Assembly: GCA_025966225.1 (NCBI GenBank)
Contig: JAOPVI010000423.1
Location: forward strand, 1-32,695
Reading direction: 5' to 3'
DNA length: 32,695 bases
DNA from: Mycobacterium sp.
GTDB taxonomy: Bacteria; Actinomycetota; Actinomycetes; Mycobacteriales; Mycobacteriaceae
Below the pieces are notes generated by a model. That model saw nothing but the letters and a program-made list of their open reading frames with translations, was not told the origin of the DNA and did not search any database. Positions 14,140 to 23,630 of the stretch are shown here, piece by piece. A program made the position numbers and the translations under genes. Position 1 is the first letter of the stretch. Each line of letters begins with the position of its first letter.

Positions 14140-15404
14140 GGGCTTCCTTCGGGTCGCACGTCGAACCGATCGAAGTAGAAGGCGAACCGGGATCGCAGTT
14201 CGTCAGGGGTCACTCCGAAGTGTCCTCGTAGGTCATATCGCACCGCGCCGTGCTTTCCACGCCGATTGCCATCGAGATAGCCCTGAAACGCCCTGCGCAC
14301 CTTGGCGCCGAGCTCGACGTCGGCTCGCCCGTAGAGCTCGTCGAGCACGTGCAACTCGTGACCGTTGAGCTGGTGGAAGGCGATGTCGACGCTGCGGTCG
14401 GCCGGAACCAGAGCGCGATCGCGCACGCACGCCGCCAGTAGCCGCTCCACGCGGTCGGCCCAATAGTCAAGCAGCCATTGTGGTTCGATGCTGCGGCGGC
14501 GCAGTCGGTCGGAATAGGCCATCATCGTGACCGCAGACTGAATCACCGCCACCGGGTCACGGTGGGTGAACGCCACGGTGGCATCGGGGAAGGTGGCCAT
14601 GAGGGGGCCGAGTTGCTCGCAGTGCTGCGGGGACTTCAGCACCCACGTACGGGGACCACGCAGAAAGGTCAACGCCTGAAGGACCCTCTTCAAGTAGCCG
14701 TAGTGGCGCGTCTGGTCCAGTTCGAGGTAGAGGTCGCGCCAATCGGGCACCCGGGCATGCCATTCCAACACGTATGCGGCGAAGTCCAGATCGAGGAGCT
14801 CGACCTCCTCTTCGATGGCCTCCGGGAAGCGGTCGTGCATCGCCGCGGTCGCGGGTGCGCTGACCATCATGGCGTCGTGTTCGTCCTTCGCCTGGGTGTA
14901 CCGGGGATCGACGCCATAGACGTCCGGACCTTGGGCCGGAATGGGTAGTGGCTCCTGGCTTTCCCAGTACGGGAGGGCCCGCCGCCGCGGATCCGCCGCG
15001 AGCAGGTTCACCAGATGTGTTGTGCCCGAACGCGGCATTCCGACGACGATGAACGGTCGCTCGATTTCGATCGACTCGATCTCGGGGTAGCGGTTGAGCA
15101 GTTCCGTCAACGACAACCGGTTGCGCAACAGTCGCACCACCCGTCGACGCAACGTGCCACGGATGAGTTGGGTCAGGCCGTCATCTGCCTCGATCGCGCC
15201 GACGTACGCTGCGACCCGTTCCCACAATCCGTCGGTGTCCGCGAAGTCGTCGACGCCTGCGACGGCGATGGCCTCCTCGGCCATTCGCTCGACGTCGAGG
15301 TCGACGTGGCGGCGTTCGGTGTGATCGAGGACTTGCCGCTGTACTTCGGTGAGTTGGGGAGCCGTCAGGTCGTCGAATCGGAGTTCTGCAGTATCACTGC
15401 CCAT
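14136..15404 (-). CDS. Sulfotransferase family protein (PAPS-dependent type)
   Basis: This 422-residue protein carries the 5'-phosphosulfate-binding loop in PFIVVGMPRSGTTHLVNLLA near residue 120, after an N-terminal helical region typical of the large mycobacterial sulfotransferase clade. Other landmarks are WVLKSPQHCEQLGPLM and AFTHRDPVAVIQSAVTMM, the 3'-phosphate-binding strand and helix. It should move sulfate from PAPS to a hydroxyl or amine acceptor, though many of this clade are unproven. GAGGA at 15411-15415 lies six bases before ATG-15404. It is the first gene of the left arm, divergent from the IclR-type regulator, with the palindromic site about 30 bases upstream. Confidence 0.87.
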   Translation of the reverse strand: MGSDTAELRFDDLTAPQLTEVQRQVLDHTERRHVDLDVERMAEEAIAVAGVDDFADTDGLWERVAAYVGAIEADDGLTQLIRGTLRRRVVRLLRNRLSLTELLNRYPEIESIEIERPFIVVGMPRSGTTHLVNLLAADPRRRALPYWESQEPLPIPAQGPDVYGVDPRYTQAKDEHDAMMVSAPATAAMHDRFPEAIEEEVELLDLDFAAYVLEWHARVPDWRDLYLELDQTRHYGYLKRVLQALTFLRGPRTWVLKSPQHCEQLGPLMATFPDATVAFTHRDPVAVIQSAVTMMAYSDRLRRRSIEPQWLLDYWADRVERLLAACVRDRALVPADRSVDIAFHQLNGHELHVLDELYGRADVELGAKVRRAFQGYLDGNRRGKHGAVRYDLRGHFGVTPDELRSRFAFYFDRFDVRPEGSP

Positions 15405-15433
15405 CTCGAATCCTCGTGATCACGATTGCACTG

Positions 15434-15462
15434 TTCGAATATTCGACATACCGTTCGATATT
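15434..15462. promoter_or_regulatory. IclR-type operator candidate: palindrome plus repeated half-site
   Basis: TCGAATATTCGA (15435-15446) is a perfect 12-bp palindrome. Its half-site GTTCGA recurs exactly 20 bases later (15433 and 15453), two helical turns on. Both lie between the divergent sulfotransferase and IclR starts, where IclR proteins usually bind their own control region. Confidence 0.55.
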
Positions 15463-15501
15463 GTGACACTGAACGTAGACGCCGGGCGCAAAGGCGGTCA
15501 A

Positions 15502-16350
15502 GTGCCGTCACCGCCGACGGAGCGGGTCGTCGCGGTCATGGGTCTGTTGGCGGCCGAGCCCGAGCGAACCTTCACGCTGGCGGAGCTCTCCCGCAACCTC
15601 GGCATCAGCCGCGCCACGGGTCACGCCATCCTGACCACGCTGGCTCGTCACCAGTGGGTCGTACGCCACGAGCAGCCGAACGGCTACTCGTGTGGACCGG
15701 CGCTCGGCGAGCTGGCGCGGCCGACCACGGACAGCGAGTTCGGCGCGCTGCTGCGCGAGCTCTCCGATAGCGTTGGCGCGCAGGTCTTCCTGGCTCGTCG
15801 AGACGGTGGGTCGCTGGTGGTGACGGACTCGGTCGGCGACTCATTCGCGGCTACGGGGATAGCGACCGGCTTGCGGATGCCACTGGTCGCTCCGTTCGGG
15901 CGCGACTACGTGGCGTGGGCGGGCGGACCCTCCATCAGAGCCTGGCTCGAGGGGATCGGCGCACCATCGGCCCAGCTGCGGCGGCGGCTCAACGCCGTGG
16001 TCACCGAGGTGCGCGAGCGCGGGTACGTGATCGAACGGCTCAGCCGGGAGTACGTCCGGGTGTACACGGCGCTGCGCGCACTGGCCACCGACGGTGAACC
16101 CGACCCGATCACCGCACGCCTCGCGGGTGCCTTCGCCGACCTGACGCTGGTCGACTACCTACCCGACGAACTCGACGATGGCGCCCTTCACCAGATCGCC
16201 ACCGTCTCGGCACCCGTCAAGGACGCCGACGGCGTGGTCACGATGTCGATCACCGCCGCGCCGTTCGCGGGCCTGAGCGCCGACGGGGTACGTGCGCTCG
16301 GCGTGGAAGTCCGTGCGATTGCCACGCAGCTCGAAGCGCGGTTGGGCTAG
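15502..16350 (+). CDS. IclR-family transcriptional regulator
   Basis: The N-terminal winged helix reads ERVVAVMGLLAAEPERTFTL followed by AELSRNLGISRATGHAIL. The C-terminal IclR effector domain includes GIATGLRMPLVAPFGRDYVA and SITAAPFAGLSADGVRALG. I chose GTG-15502 (about 282 codons) because AAAGGCGG lies just before it; GTG-15463 is an alternative and would overlap the operator region. It sits at the hub of the divergent locus and is first in the right arm, 11 bases before the SDR gene. IclR members act as repressors or activators of catabolic genes, responding to a pathway metabolite. It probably controls both arms (inference from position). Confidence 0.88.
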   Translation: MPSPPTERVVAVMGLLAAEPERTFTLAELSRNLGISRATGHAILTTLARHQWVVRHEQPNGYSCGPALGELARPTTDSEFGALLRELSDSVGAQVFLARRDGGSLVVTDSVGDSFAATGIATGLRMPLVAPFGRDYVAWAGGPSIRAWLEGIGAPSAQLRRRLNAVVTEVRERGYVIERLSREYVRVYTALRALATDGEPDPITARLAGAFADLTLVDYLPDELDDGALHQIATVSAPVKDADGVVTMSITAAPFAGLSADGVRALGVEVRAIATQLEARLG

Positions 16351-16361
16351 GGTCCGTCGCT

Positions 16362-17213
16362 ATGACCGCCAAGGACGGCGTCCCACGCATCGACGACTGG
16401 AACCGGCTACTCGACGGCCGGGTGGCGGTGGTCACCGGGGGAGGCGACGGCATCGGCGCAGGCATCACGCGACTGTTCGCCCAGCACGGAGCGCTCGTCG
16501 AGGTCGCCGAGGTCGATCGGGATCGTGCCGACCGAATCCGCGACGACGTGTCCAACGCGGGCGGATCAATCCGTAGCCACGTCGTCGACGTGACCGCCGA
16601 CGACGACGTGGCCCGACTCGCCGACGTGGTGCTCGCCGAACACGGGCGAGTCGACATCGTGGTGAACAACGTCGGCGACTACCGGCCGCTGGTGCCTTTC
16701 CATCGGTCCACACCGGATTCGTGGCAGCAGATGTACGACGTCAACCTGCGTCACGTCTTCGCCGTCACCAGAGCATTCGTGCCGTCGATGATCGAAGCCG
16801 GGCGTGGCAACGTCGTCACCGTGCACTCGGTGGAGGGTATGCGTGGCTACCCCAAGGATCCCGTGTACGGCGCCATGAAGGCGGCGGCCGCGCACTTCAC
16901 CACGTGCCTGGCCGTAGACCTTGGCCGCCACGGTATCCGCGTCAACGGCATCGGCACCGACCTGGCTCAGACTCCACAGGTCGACTACCTGACCGGCTAC
17001 GAGGATGTCGATGAGTTGTGGGCGTCGTGGGCGCCCGTGGGAAGAGTGGGCTGGCCCGAAGATCAAGCCCGGGTGGCGCTGTTCCTCGCCTCCGACCAGT
17101 CCGCGTTCGTCACGGGCCACAACATTCCCGTCGACGGCGGCACGAAAGCCGGTGGCGGGTGGCTCTTCTCACCGCGCGAGAAACGATTCGTCAACCGTTC
17201 GAGGCACCTGTGA
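16362..17213 (+). CDS. SDR-family oxidoreductase (right arm)
   Basis: This 283-residue short-chain dehydrogenase has a glycine-rich cofactor motif TGGGDGIG at residues 25-32, NNVGDYRPL in place of the usual NNAG, a catalytic Ser near 156 (VTVHSVEGM), and Tyr and Lys in VYGAMKAAA near 169. The N-terminal extension and the C-terminal tail (GGGWLFSPREKRF) are longer than in the left-arm SDR, so they are not recent duplicates. Its stop overlaps the start of the KstD-like flavoprotein by four bases, so the alcohol/ketone step and the flavin step are probably coupled in one pathway. Confidence 0.9.
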   Translation: MTAKDGVPRIDDWNRLLDGRVAVVTGGGDGIGAGITRLFAQHGALVEVAEVDRDRADRIRDDVSNAGGSIRSHVVDVTADDDVARLADVVLAEHGRVDIVVNNVGDYRPLVPFHRSTPDSWQQMYDVNLRHVFAVTRAFVPSMIEAGRGNVVTVHSVEGMRGYPKDPVYGAMKAAAAHFTTCLAVDLGRHGIRVNGIGTDLAQTPQVDYLTGYEDVDELWASWAPVGRVGWPEDQARVALFLASDQSAFVTGHNIPVDGGTKAGGGWLFSPREKRFVNRSRHL

Positions 17214-18763
17214 AGTCGCTCGACGAGACCGTCGACGTCCTGGTCGTCGGCTCGGGTGGCGCAGTGGCCGGCGCCTATACCGCTGCGCGCGAGGGACTCT
17301 CGGTGGCTCTGGTGGAGGCCACCGACCAGTTCGGCGGGACCACCGCGTACTCGGGCGGCGGCGGAATGTGGTTTCCCTGCAATCCAGTACTCGCCCGCGC
17401 GGGTTGCGGCGACACCTTCGACGAAGCACTGCGCTACTTCCACGCCGTGGTGGGCGACCGCACCCCAGTCGAGCTCCAGGAGACCTACGTGCGCGGCGGC
17501 GCTGCGTTGATCGAGTACCTGGAGCAAGACGAGCGCTTCGCGTTCAAAGTCCTGCCATGGCCGGACTACTACGGCGCGGTAGCCGGAGCGCGCGCCGACG
17601 GAATGCGTCACATCGTCTCGAAGGCGGTGCCGGACAGCCGACTCGGGCGATTCCAGGGCTTGGTCCGCGGCCCACTGGACCACGAACGGCTCGGCGCAGC
17701 ACAGCCGGACCTGCTCACCGGCGGGCGGGCACTCGTCGGCCGCTTCCTTGCCGCCATGGCTGAAAATCCCTCCGTGACGGCCTATCTGAACACCCGGCTC
17801 GTCGAGTTGATCGTCGCCGATGGCCGCGTCATCGGTGGCGTGGTGGAACACGAGGGCGAGCGGCAAGTCATTCGGGCCCGGCACGGCGTCCTGCTCGCCG
17901 CGGGTGGCTTCGAACAGAACGTCACGATGCGGGCCGAATACGGCGTTCCTGGAACGGCATCCGACACCATGGGCGCGCCAGGCAACATGGGGTTGGCGCA
18001 CCAGGCGGCGATCGCGGCGGGCGCGAGCATCGACCTGATGGACCAGGCCTGGTGGTCACCCGGATTGATCCATCCCGACGGACGGGCGGCCTTCGCGCTG
18101 TGCTTCACGGGCGGCATCTTCGTCGATCGCGCCGCGCGACGGTTCGTCAACGAGTCCACCGCCTACGACCGGCTGGGTCGCGCGATCCTTCACGCCATGG
18201 GCGAAGGTACCGTCGGCACGCCGTTCTGGATGGTCTACGACAGCCGGGCCGGCGAGCAGCCACCCGTCATGGCCACCAACGTGTCGTTCTCGCCGACCAG
18301 CGAGTATCACGCGGCAGGGCTGTGGCACGAGGCCGAAACGCTGGCAGACCTCGCGCAACGGATAGACGTCCCCGCCGACAACCTGGCGGACACCGTGCTG
18401 CGGTTCAACGAACTGGTCCGGCGCGGCGCCGACCAGGACTTCGGTCGCGGACAGGAGCCCTTCGACCGGGCGTTCACCAACGGCGCTTCGCCGCTGGCGC
18501 CGATCGACACGCCGCCGTATCGCGCAGCGGCATTTGGGGTTTCGGATCTCGGTACCAAGGGCGGCCTGCGCACCGACGTCGACGGTCGGGTGCTTGACGT
18601 CGCCGACAAGCCGATCCCCGGGCTGTACGCGGCCGGCAACACCATGGCGGCCGTGTCCGGAACGACGTATCCAGGTGGCGGGAACCCCATCGGGGCCTCG
18701 TTGCTGTTCAGCCATCGCGCGGCACTTCACATGGCGCGGCGGGTCACGTCGCCGGGCATGTGA
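17210..18763 (+). CDS. KstD/fumarate-reductase-type FAD-dependent oxidoreductase
   Basis: From GTG-17210 (GTGA overlap with the SDR stop) the protein of 517 residues begins with an FAD-binding Rossmann motif VDVLVVGSGGAVAGAYTA, then LVEATDQFGGTTAYSGGGGM. The C-terminal FAD segment GLYAAGNTMAAVSGTTYPGG followed by NPIGASLLFSHRAALHMA is that of 3-ketosteroid delta-1-dehydrogenases and relatives. Such enzymes introduce a double bond next to a ketone. A steroid substrate is not proven; a cyclic ketone made by the neighbouring SDR fits. I reject the longer in-frame start upstream because it lies inside the SDR gene. It is convergent with the MmpL gene, 35 bases away. Confidence 0.88.
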   Translation: MKSLDETVDVLVVGSGGAVAGAYTAAREGLSVALVEATDQFGGTTAYSGGGGMWFPCNPVLARAGCGDTFDEALRYFHAVVGDRTPVELQETYVRGGAALIEYLEQDERFAFKVLPWPDYYGAVAGARADGMRHIVSKAVPDSRLGRFQGLVRGPLDHERLGAAQPDLLTGGRALVGRFLAAMAENPSVTAYLNTRLVELIVADGRVIGGVVEHEGERQVIRARHGVLLAAGGFEQNVTMRAEYGVPGTASDTMGAPGNMGLAHQAAIAAGASIDLMDQAWWSPGLIHPDGRAAFALCFTGGIFVDRAARRFVNESTAYDRLGRAILHAMGEGTVGTPFWMVYDSRAGEQPPVMATNVSFSPTSEYHAAGLWHEAETLADLAQRIDVPADNLADTVLRFNELVRRGADQDFGRGQEPFDRAFTNGASPLAPIDTPPYRAAAFGVSDLGTKGGLRTDVDGRVLDVADKPIPGLYAAGNTMAAVSGTTYPGGGNPIGASLLFSHRAALHMARRVTSPGM

Positions 18764-18798
18764 TCTCGGGAGATCTACACCACGGTCGAGCTCGCGAA

Positions 18799-21702
18799 CT
18801 AGGAGGGGGCGCTAGTCGCTGGGTCAGCAGCTGGCTCGGGCCGTGGGAACGGAACGGGCACTGGTCGAGTCCGGACCACCTGTGGCCACCAGAACCAGCG
18901 GCCGAGCAGTGCCGCGATCGACGGCGTCATGAATGCGCGAATGACCAACGTGTCGAACAGCAGTCCAAGCCCGATGGTGCTGCCGATCTGAGCGACCACG
19001 GTCATTTCGCTGACCACCATCGACATCATCGTGAACGCGAACACCAAGCCTGCGGCAGTGACCACGGATCCGGTGCCGCCCATCGCCCGGATGATGCCCG
19101 TGTTGACGCCTGCCGGAAGCTCCTCCTTGAGGCGCGCCACCAATAGCAGGTTGTAGTCCGCGCCGACGGCCAACAGGATGATCACCGCCATGGCCATCAC
19201 CATGAAATGAATGGGGATGCCGAGGATGTGTTGCCACACCAGCACTGACAGCCCGAAGGACGCGCCGAGCGACAACACGACGGTGCCTACGATGACGGCT
19301 GCCGCGACGGCGCTACGGGTGATCAGCAGCATGATGATGAAGATGAGAGTCAGCGCGGAGATGCCCGCGATCATCAGGTCGTAGGCGTTGCCATCCTCCA
19401 TGTCCTTGTAGACGGAGGCGGTTCCGCCGAGGTAGATCTTGGATCCTTCGAGCGGCGTGCCCTTGACGGCTTGGGCGGCGGCTTGCTTGATGGCGTCGAT
19501 GCGTTGGATGCCGTCGGCGGACAGCGGGTCACCCTCGTGGCTGATGATGAACCGGACCGCGCGACCGTCTGGGGAGATGAAGCTCTTCATGCCGCGTTTG
19601 AAGTCGGCATTGTCGAAGATCTCCGGCGGAAGGTAGAAGCTGTCGGCGTTCATGGAGTCGTTGAACGCATCGCCCATGGCAGAGGAGTTCTCGGACGCCG
19701 CGGCCTGTTGATCCTGTTGCCCCTTCTGCGTGGAGTACTGGGTCAACATCAACTGCTTCATCGACTTCATGATCTCGATCTGCGGCGGCAGCAACGCCTG
19801 CAATTGCGGCAGCAAGGAATCGAGCTGCACCAGGTCCGGGAGCAGCTCTTGAACGTCGTCAGTCGTGGTGTCGACGCCGTCGAGCGTGTCGAACACCGAA
19901 CGAACCGACCAACACACCGGGATGTCGTAGCAATGCGGCTCCCAGTACAAGTAGCTCCGCAACGGACGGAAGAAGTCGTCGAAATTGGCGATGCTGTCGC
20001 GCAATTCGGCGATGTCGACGACCGTGCCCTTGAACTTGGTGACCATGGAGTGGGTGGCGGCTGACATTTGGTCCATCAACGCCGCCATCTTCGTCATCGT
20101 GTCGATGGTGGTCTGCATGTCGTTGGCCTGATTGAGTATGTCGGCCATCATGGTCTGGTTGTACTTGCGGTTGAGGTCCTGGCCGGTGTTGCCGAGGCTC
20201 ATCTGAGCGGGAATGGTGCTGAACTTGATGGGCTTGCCGTTCGGGCGGGTGATCGCCTGGACGCTTCCGATGCCCGGCACCGCGAAGACGGCCTTGGCGA
20301 TCTTGTCGATCACCAGGAAGTCGGCCGAGTTGCGTAAGTCGTGATCGGTTTCGATGAGCAGCAGTTCGGGATTGAGCCTCGCTACCGAGAAGTGTCGTTC
20401 GGCCGCCGAGAATCCTTCCTGGGCGGGCAGGTCCTTCGGCAGGTAGTTGCGGTCGTTGTAGTTGGGCTTGTAGCCCGGCAGCGTCAGTAGCCCGATCAGC
20501 GCGATGGCAATGGTCGCCGCCAAAACCGGACCAGGCCACCGCACGATGGCGGCACCGATCTTGCGCCACCCGCGAATGCGCATGGCACGCTTGGGTTCCA
20601 GCACCTTCCCGAAACGAGTGGCGACCGTGATCAGCGCGGGCCCGAGTGTCAGTGCGACGAGCACAGCAACGGTCATGCCGACGAAGAGCGGCACGCCCAG
20701 CGTCTGGAAGTACGGCAACCGGGTGAAGGACAGGCAGAGGGTCGCGCCTGCGATCGTCATGCCGGAGCCGAGCACCACGTGGGCGGTGCCGCGAAACATC
20801 GTGTAGTAGGCCGACTCCCGGTCCTCGCCGAGCGTGCGGGCTTCCTGGTAGCGCCCGATGAGGAAGATCGCATAGTCGGTCGCGGCCGCGATCCCGAGCG
20901 TCACGAGCAGCTGGGTGGCGAACGTCGATAGGCCGATCAGTTCGTGATACCCGAGGAACGCCACCACGCCGCGGGCGGCGGACAAGCCGAGGACGACCAT
21001 GAACAGCGTGAGCAGCACCGTGACGATCGAACGGTAGACGAACAACAGCATCGTGATGATCACGGCCATCGTGGCGATTTCGATGATCTGTACGCTTCGG
21101 TCGCCTGCGATCTGCTGATCGGCTGCCAGCGCGGAACCTCCGGTCACGAAGACCTTGACGCCGGGCGGTGGTGAGACCCCCTTGACGAGGTTTTGCACCG
21201 CCGCGACCGATTCGTTGGCCAGGGCCTCACCCTGATTGCCTGCCAGGTAGACCTGAACGTACGCGGCCTTGCCGTCGTCGCTCTGCGCTCCGGCCTCGGT
21301 GAGTGAATCGCCCCAGAAGTCCTGGACGTGTTCGACGTACTTCTTGTCGGCTTCGAGCTTGGCGATCAGTTGGTCGTAGTAGTGGTGCGCATCGGGGCCG
21401 AGCGGTTGTTCGCCCTCCAGCACGATCATGACCGCGCTGTCGGACTTGAACTCTTCGAAGTCAGTCCCGACGCGCTTCATCGCGATCACCGACGGTGCCT
21501 CGTCCGGGCTCATCGACACCGATCGCATCTGGCCGACGACCTGGAGCTGAGGCACCGTGACGTTCAGGATCACGACGAGCGCGAGCCAGCCGAGGATGAT
21601 CGGGACCGCCAACCGGCGGATCCACTTGGCCAAGCCGCCTCGCCTCGCCTGGCCGGTGGCGGCGTCGGAGTCAGCGGTCGGAGCAATGCGCGGGTCGGGC
21701 AC
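18799..21702 (-). CDS. MmpL-family RND transporter
   Basis: This 967-residue MmpL protein exports lipids or siderophores in mycobacteria, powered by the proton gradient. It has an N-terminal membrane helix ([18 protein letters not shown]), a first periplasmic loop, a five-helix bundle with [20 protein letters not shown], and a large second loop from about 420 to 750. That loop contains the Cys pair in [12 protein letters not shown]. The second bundle has [20 protein letters not shown], the helix that carries the proton-relay Asp-Tyr pair. No mmpS gene is adjacent, as for MmpL members other than MmpL4/5-like pairs. GTG-21702 has GGGAGGAG about ten bases upstream. A tandem repeat lies just before it. 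Substrate unknown. Confidence 0.92.
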   Translation of the reverse strand: MPDPRIAPTADSDAATGQARRGGLAKWIRRLAVPIILGWLALVVILNVTVPQLQVVGQMRSVSMSPDEAPSVIAMKRVGTDFEEFKSDSAVMIVLEGEQPLGPDAHHYYDQLIAKLEADKKYVEHVQDFWGDSLTEAGAQSDDGKAAYVQVYLAGNQGEALANESVAAVQNLVKGVSPPPGVKVFVTGGSALAADQQIAGDRSVQIIEIATMAVIITMLLFVYRSIVTVLLTLFMVVLGLSAARGVVAFLGYHELIGLSTFATQLLVTLGIAAATDYAIFLIGRYQEARTLGEDRESAYYTMFRGTAHVVLGSGMTIAGATLCLSFTRLPYFQTLGVPLFVGMTVAVLVALTLGPALITVATRFGKVLEPKRAMRIRGWRKIGAAIVRWPGPVLAATIAIALIGLLTLPGYKPNYNDRNYLPKDLPAQEGFSAAERHFSVARLNPELLLIETDHDLRNSADFLVIDKIAKAVFAVPGIGSVQAITRPNGKPIKFSTIPAQMSLGNTGQDLNRKYNQTMMADILNQANDMQTTIDTMTKMAALMDQMSAATHSMVTKFKGTVVDIAELRDSIANFDDFFRPLRSYLYWEPHCYDIPVCWSVRSVFDTLDGVDTTTDDVQELLPDLVQLDSLLPQLQALLPPQIEIMKSMKQLMLTQYSTQKGQQDQQAAASENSSAMGDAFNDSMNADSFYLPPEIFDNADFKRGMKSFISPDGRAVRFIISHEGDPLSADGIQRIDAIKQAAAQAVKGTPLEGSKIYLGGTASVYKDMEDGNAYDLMIAGISALTLIFIIMLLITRSAVAAAVIVGTVVLSLGASFGLSVLVWQHILGIPIHFMVMAMAVIILLAVGADYNLLLVARLKEELPAGVNTGIIRAMGGTGSVVTAAGLVFAFTMMSMVVSEMTVVAQIGSTIGLGLLFDTLVIRAFMTPSIAALLGRWFWWPQVVRTRPVPVPFPRPEPAADPATSAPS

Positions 21703-21731
21703 TTCGGCGGAGCTCCTCCCTGCGGCGTTGT

Positions 21732-21765
21732 GTCCGGTTCAATTCTTAGTCCGGCTCAATTCTTA
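21732..21765. repeat. Tandem 17-bp direct repeat upstream of mmpL
   Basis: Two adjacent 17-bp copies, 21732-21748 and 21749-21765, differ at one base only (GTCCGGTTCAATTCTTA versus GTCCGGCTCAATTCTTA). On the mmpL strand each begins TAAGAATTG. They end 30 bases before the mmpL start. The arrangement suggests binding of a regulator in tandem, perhaps TetR- or MarR-like, or a recent duplication. Confidence 0.75.
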
Positions 21766-21824
21766 CCAGAGCGTACCGCCCACCGGGGCGTGTCCATCGA
21801 GCCGTCAGCGGCTGCCCGGGGACC

Positions 21825-23570
21825 CTAGAAGGGGTCGCCGGTCGCCCCGAGCATGGCCTTGCGAATCAGCGGTAGCGGTAGCGGTCCCAGCTTGATGAAG
21901 TCGTCGTGGAAGCCTTCCAATGTGTAGGCGTCGCCGACCATCTTCTTGTAGTCGTCGCGCAACTTCAAGATCATCAGCTTGCCCATCGTGTAATAGCCGT
22001 AGGTGGCGTCGGACGTTCCGCGCTTGGCCTCGGACTCCGCAACGGCGTCCGGCTGGTAGCTGTCGCGTGCGAACGTCTCCTGGGCCTGCGCCACCGTCAT
22101 GCCCTGGGTGTGCATCTTGATGCCGACGATGAAGCGGACGTCGCGGAGCAGGGCGTCCTGAAGCTGCGCCAGCCGATAGCGCGGGTCATCGGCGTGAAAG
22201 CCCTCGTCGATCATCATCTGTTCCGAATAGTGCGCCCAGCCTTCGAAATTGCTTGGAGCGCCGAACACTTTGCGGACGTCGGACGGATAGTCCTTGGCGT
22301 ACAGGAACTGGAGGTAGTGGCCCGGCCACACTTCGTGCACCGACACGTTGGAGATGGCCGGGTAGTACCACTGCGTCATGAAGTCGTCCTGCTCCTCCTT
22401 CGGCCATTTCGGATCGGGCAGCGTCATGTTGAAGTACGCCTCGTTGGCCACCTTCTCGAAAGGACCCGGAATGTCCATCGACGCCGATGTCGTCGCGGCC
22501 AGGAAGGGCGGCGTCTCCTTGACCCGTGCGGGCGGAGCAGGCGGAACGGTGACGATGTGCCGGTCCTTGATGAACACCGCGAGCGCGTCGAGCTCGCTCT
22601 GCGTCTTCGAGAGCAGCTGATCGGCAGGCGGATGATCCTTCGCCATGTCGGCCATCACCTGTTCCGGCACCTTCGTCGGGTCGATCTTGCGCGCCGTCTC
22701 GACGAAGGCCTGCTGATTGCGCTCGAGGTCTGCTTCGGCAATCGCCAAAAGGTCGGGAAGCGGGGTGGTGACCATTTCGTCGGCCGCAAGCACCTTCTGA
22801 TAGGTGTCCGCACCGTACGCGAACGAGCCGTTCGACCTGGGAAGCAGCTCGTTCTGCAGCCACCGCTTGTAGTCATCGAGGGCCGCGGCGACCGAATCGT
22901 TGGCCGTCCGGAACTCGGTGAGCAGCGCGCCGTCGGTCACTTCACCGAACGCTTCGGCGACCGAGGTGGCGAAGAAATCGCGGTTGCCGTCGACCTGTTC
23001 GATGGCGATCTCGGTGTAGATCCTGGGCGGGTCGACGAGGTTCTTGCGCGCTTCGGCCAAGACGTTCGGCATCGACTTCAGGCGGGCGACGAGTGCCTTG
23101 AGTCGTTGCTCGGGCGGCGCGAAGCTGCGTTTGATCATCACGTAGGCGGTATTGGTGATTCCGCTGCTGTAGAGGTCAGGGTCCTTGGTCCACCCGCGAA
23201 CGACCTCGTCACGCAACACCGTGCTGTCCAACGTGTGCTCGAGAAACTCACGGTCGAGTTGCGCATCGGGGGTGAGTTGGGCCGGATCGATTGCGTCGAG
23301 TCGCGTACGGAAGTCCTTGGCCGCCGCGATGCTGGCCTGCACCGCCGCCGCCGAGTAGTCCTCGATCCGGTCGTCGTACTCGTGAATGCCGAGGTCGGTC
23401 GCCGTCGTCGGATTCCGTTTGTAGTAGTCGTCCAGAATTTCTCCGGCGAGTTGCCGGAATGCCGTGTCACCGGCGCCGGGGTTCGAGGCCGGCGGCGCGC
23501 CCTGACGGCCACATCCTCCGACGGTCACGACGAACACCACGGTTGCCATGGCCAGGGCCGTGCGCTTCAT
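21825..23570 (-). CDS. DUF885 family lipoprotein, probable zinc metallopeptidase
   Basis: The 581-residue DUF885 protein has a signal peptide ending in lipobox VGGC with Cys-20 when started at ATG-23570; an upstream TTG at 23588 is less likely. The family's zinc-site text is present: NVSVHEVWPGHYLQFLYA near residue 410 (HExxxGH), then NFEGWAHYSEQMMIDEG, and AKRGTSDATYGYYTMGKLMI near the C-terminus. DUF885 proteins resemble gluzincin-type peptidases and are exported; substrate unknown. It is upstream of mmpL on the same strand with 122 bases between, enough for a separate mmpL promoter. Confidence 0.88.
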   Translation of the reverse strand: MKRTALAMATVVFVVTVGGCGRQGAPPASNPGAGDTAFRQLAGEILDDYYKRNPTTATDLGIHEYDDRIEDYSAAAVQASIAAAKDFRTRLDAIDPAQLTPDAQLDREFLEHTLDSTVLRDEVVRGWTKDPDLYSSGITNTAYVMIKRSFAPPEQRLKALVARLKSMPNVLAEARKNLVDPPRIYTEIAIEQVDGNRDFFATSVAEAFGEVTDGALLTEFRTANDSVAAALDDYKRWLQNELLPRSNGSFAYGADTYQKVLAADEMVTTPLPDLLAIAEADLERNQQAFVETARKIDPTKVPEQVMADMAKDHPPADQLLSKTQSELDALAVFIKDRHIVTVPPAPPARVKETPPFLAATTSASMDIPGPFEKVANEAYFNMTLPDPKWPKEEQDDFMTQWYYPAISNVSVHEVWPGHYLQFLYAKDYPSDVRKVFGAPSNFEGWAHYSEQMMIDEGFHADDPRYRLAQLQDALLRDVRFIVGIKMHTQGMTVAQAQETFARDSYQPDAVAESEAKRGTSDATYGYYTMGKLMILKLRDDYKKMVGDAYTLEGFHDDFIKLGPLPLPLIRKAMLGATGDPF

Positions 23571-23630
23571 CTGGCAAACGTAGATCAACGCGACGTCGCG
23601 GCGCGCCGGATCGGCGGTCGCGCACTTACG

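Noticed and set aside
17018-17209. Longer start for the KstD-like flavoprotein
   Set aside because: It lies within the SDR gene and adds Arg-rich text without homology; GTG-17210 directly precedes the FAD motif.
18762-18775. Palindrome GATCTC-GG-GAGATC between the flavoprotein and mmpL as a terminator
   Set aside because: The two-base centre cannot form a normal hairpin loop and no U-tract follows; probably chance.
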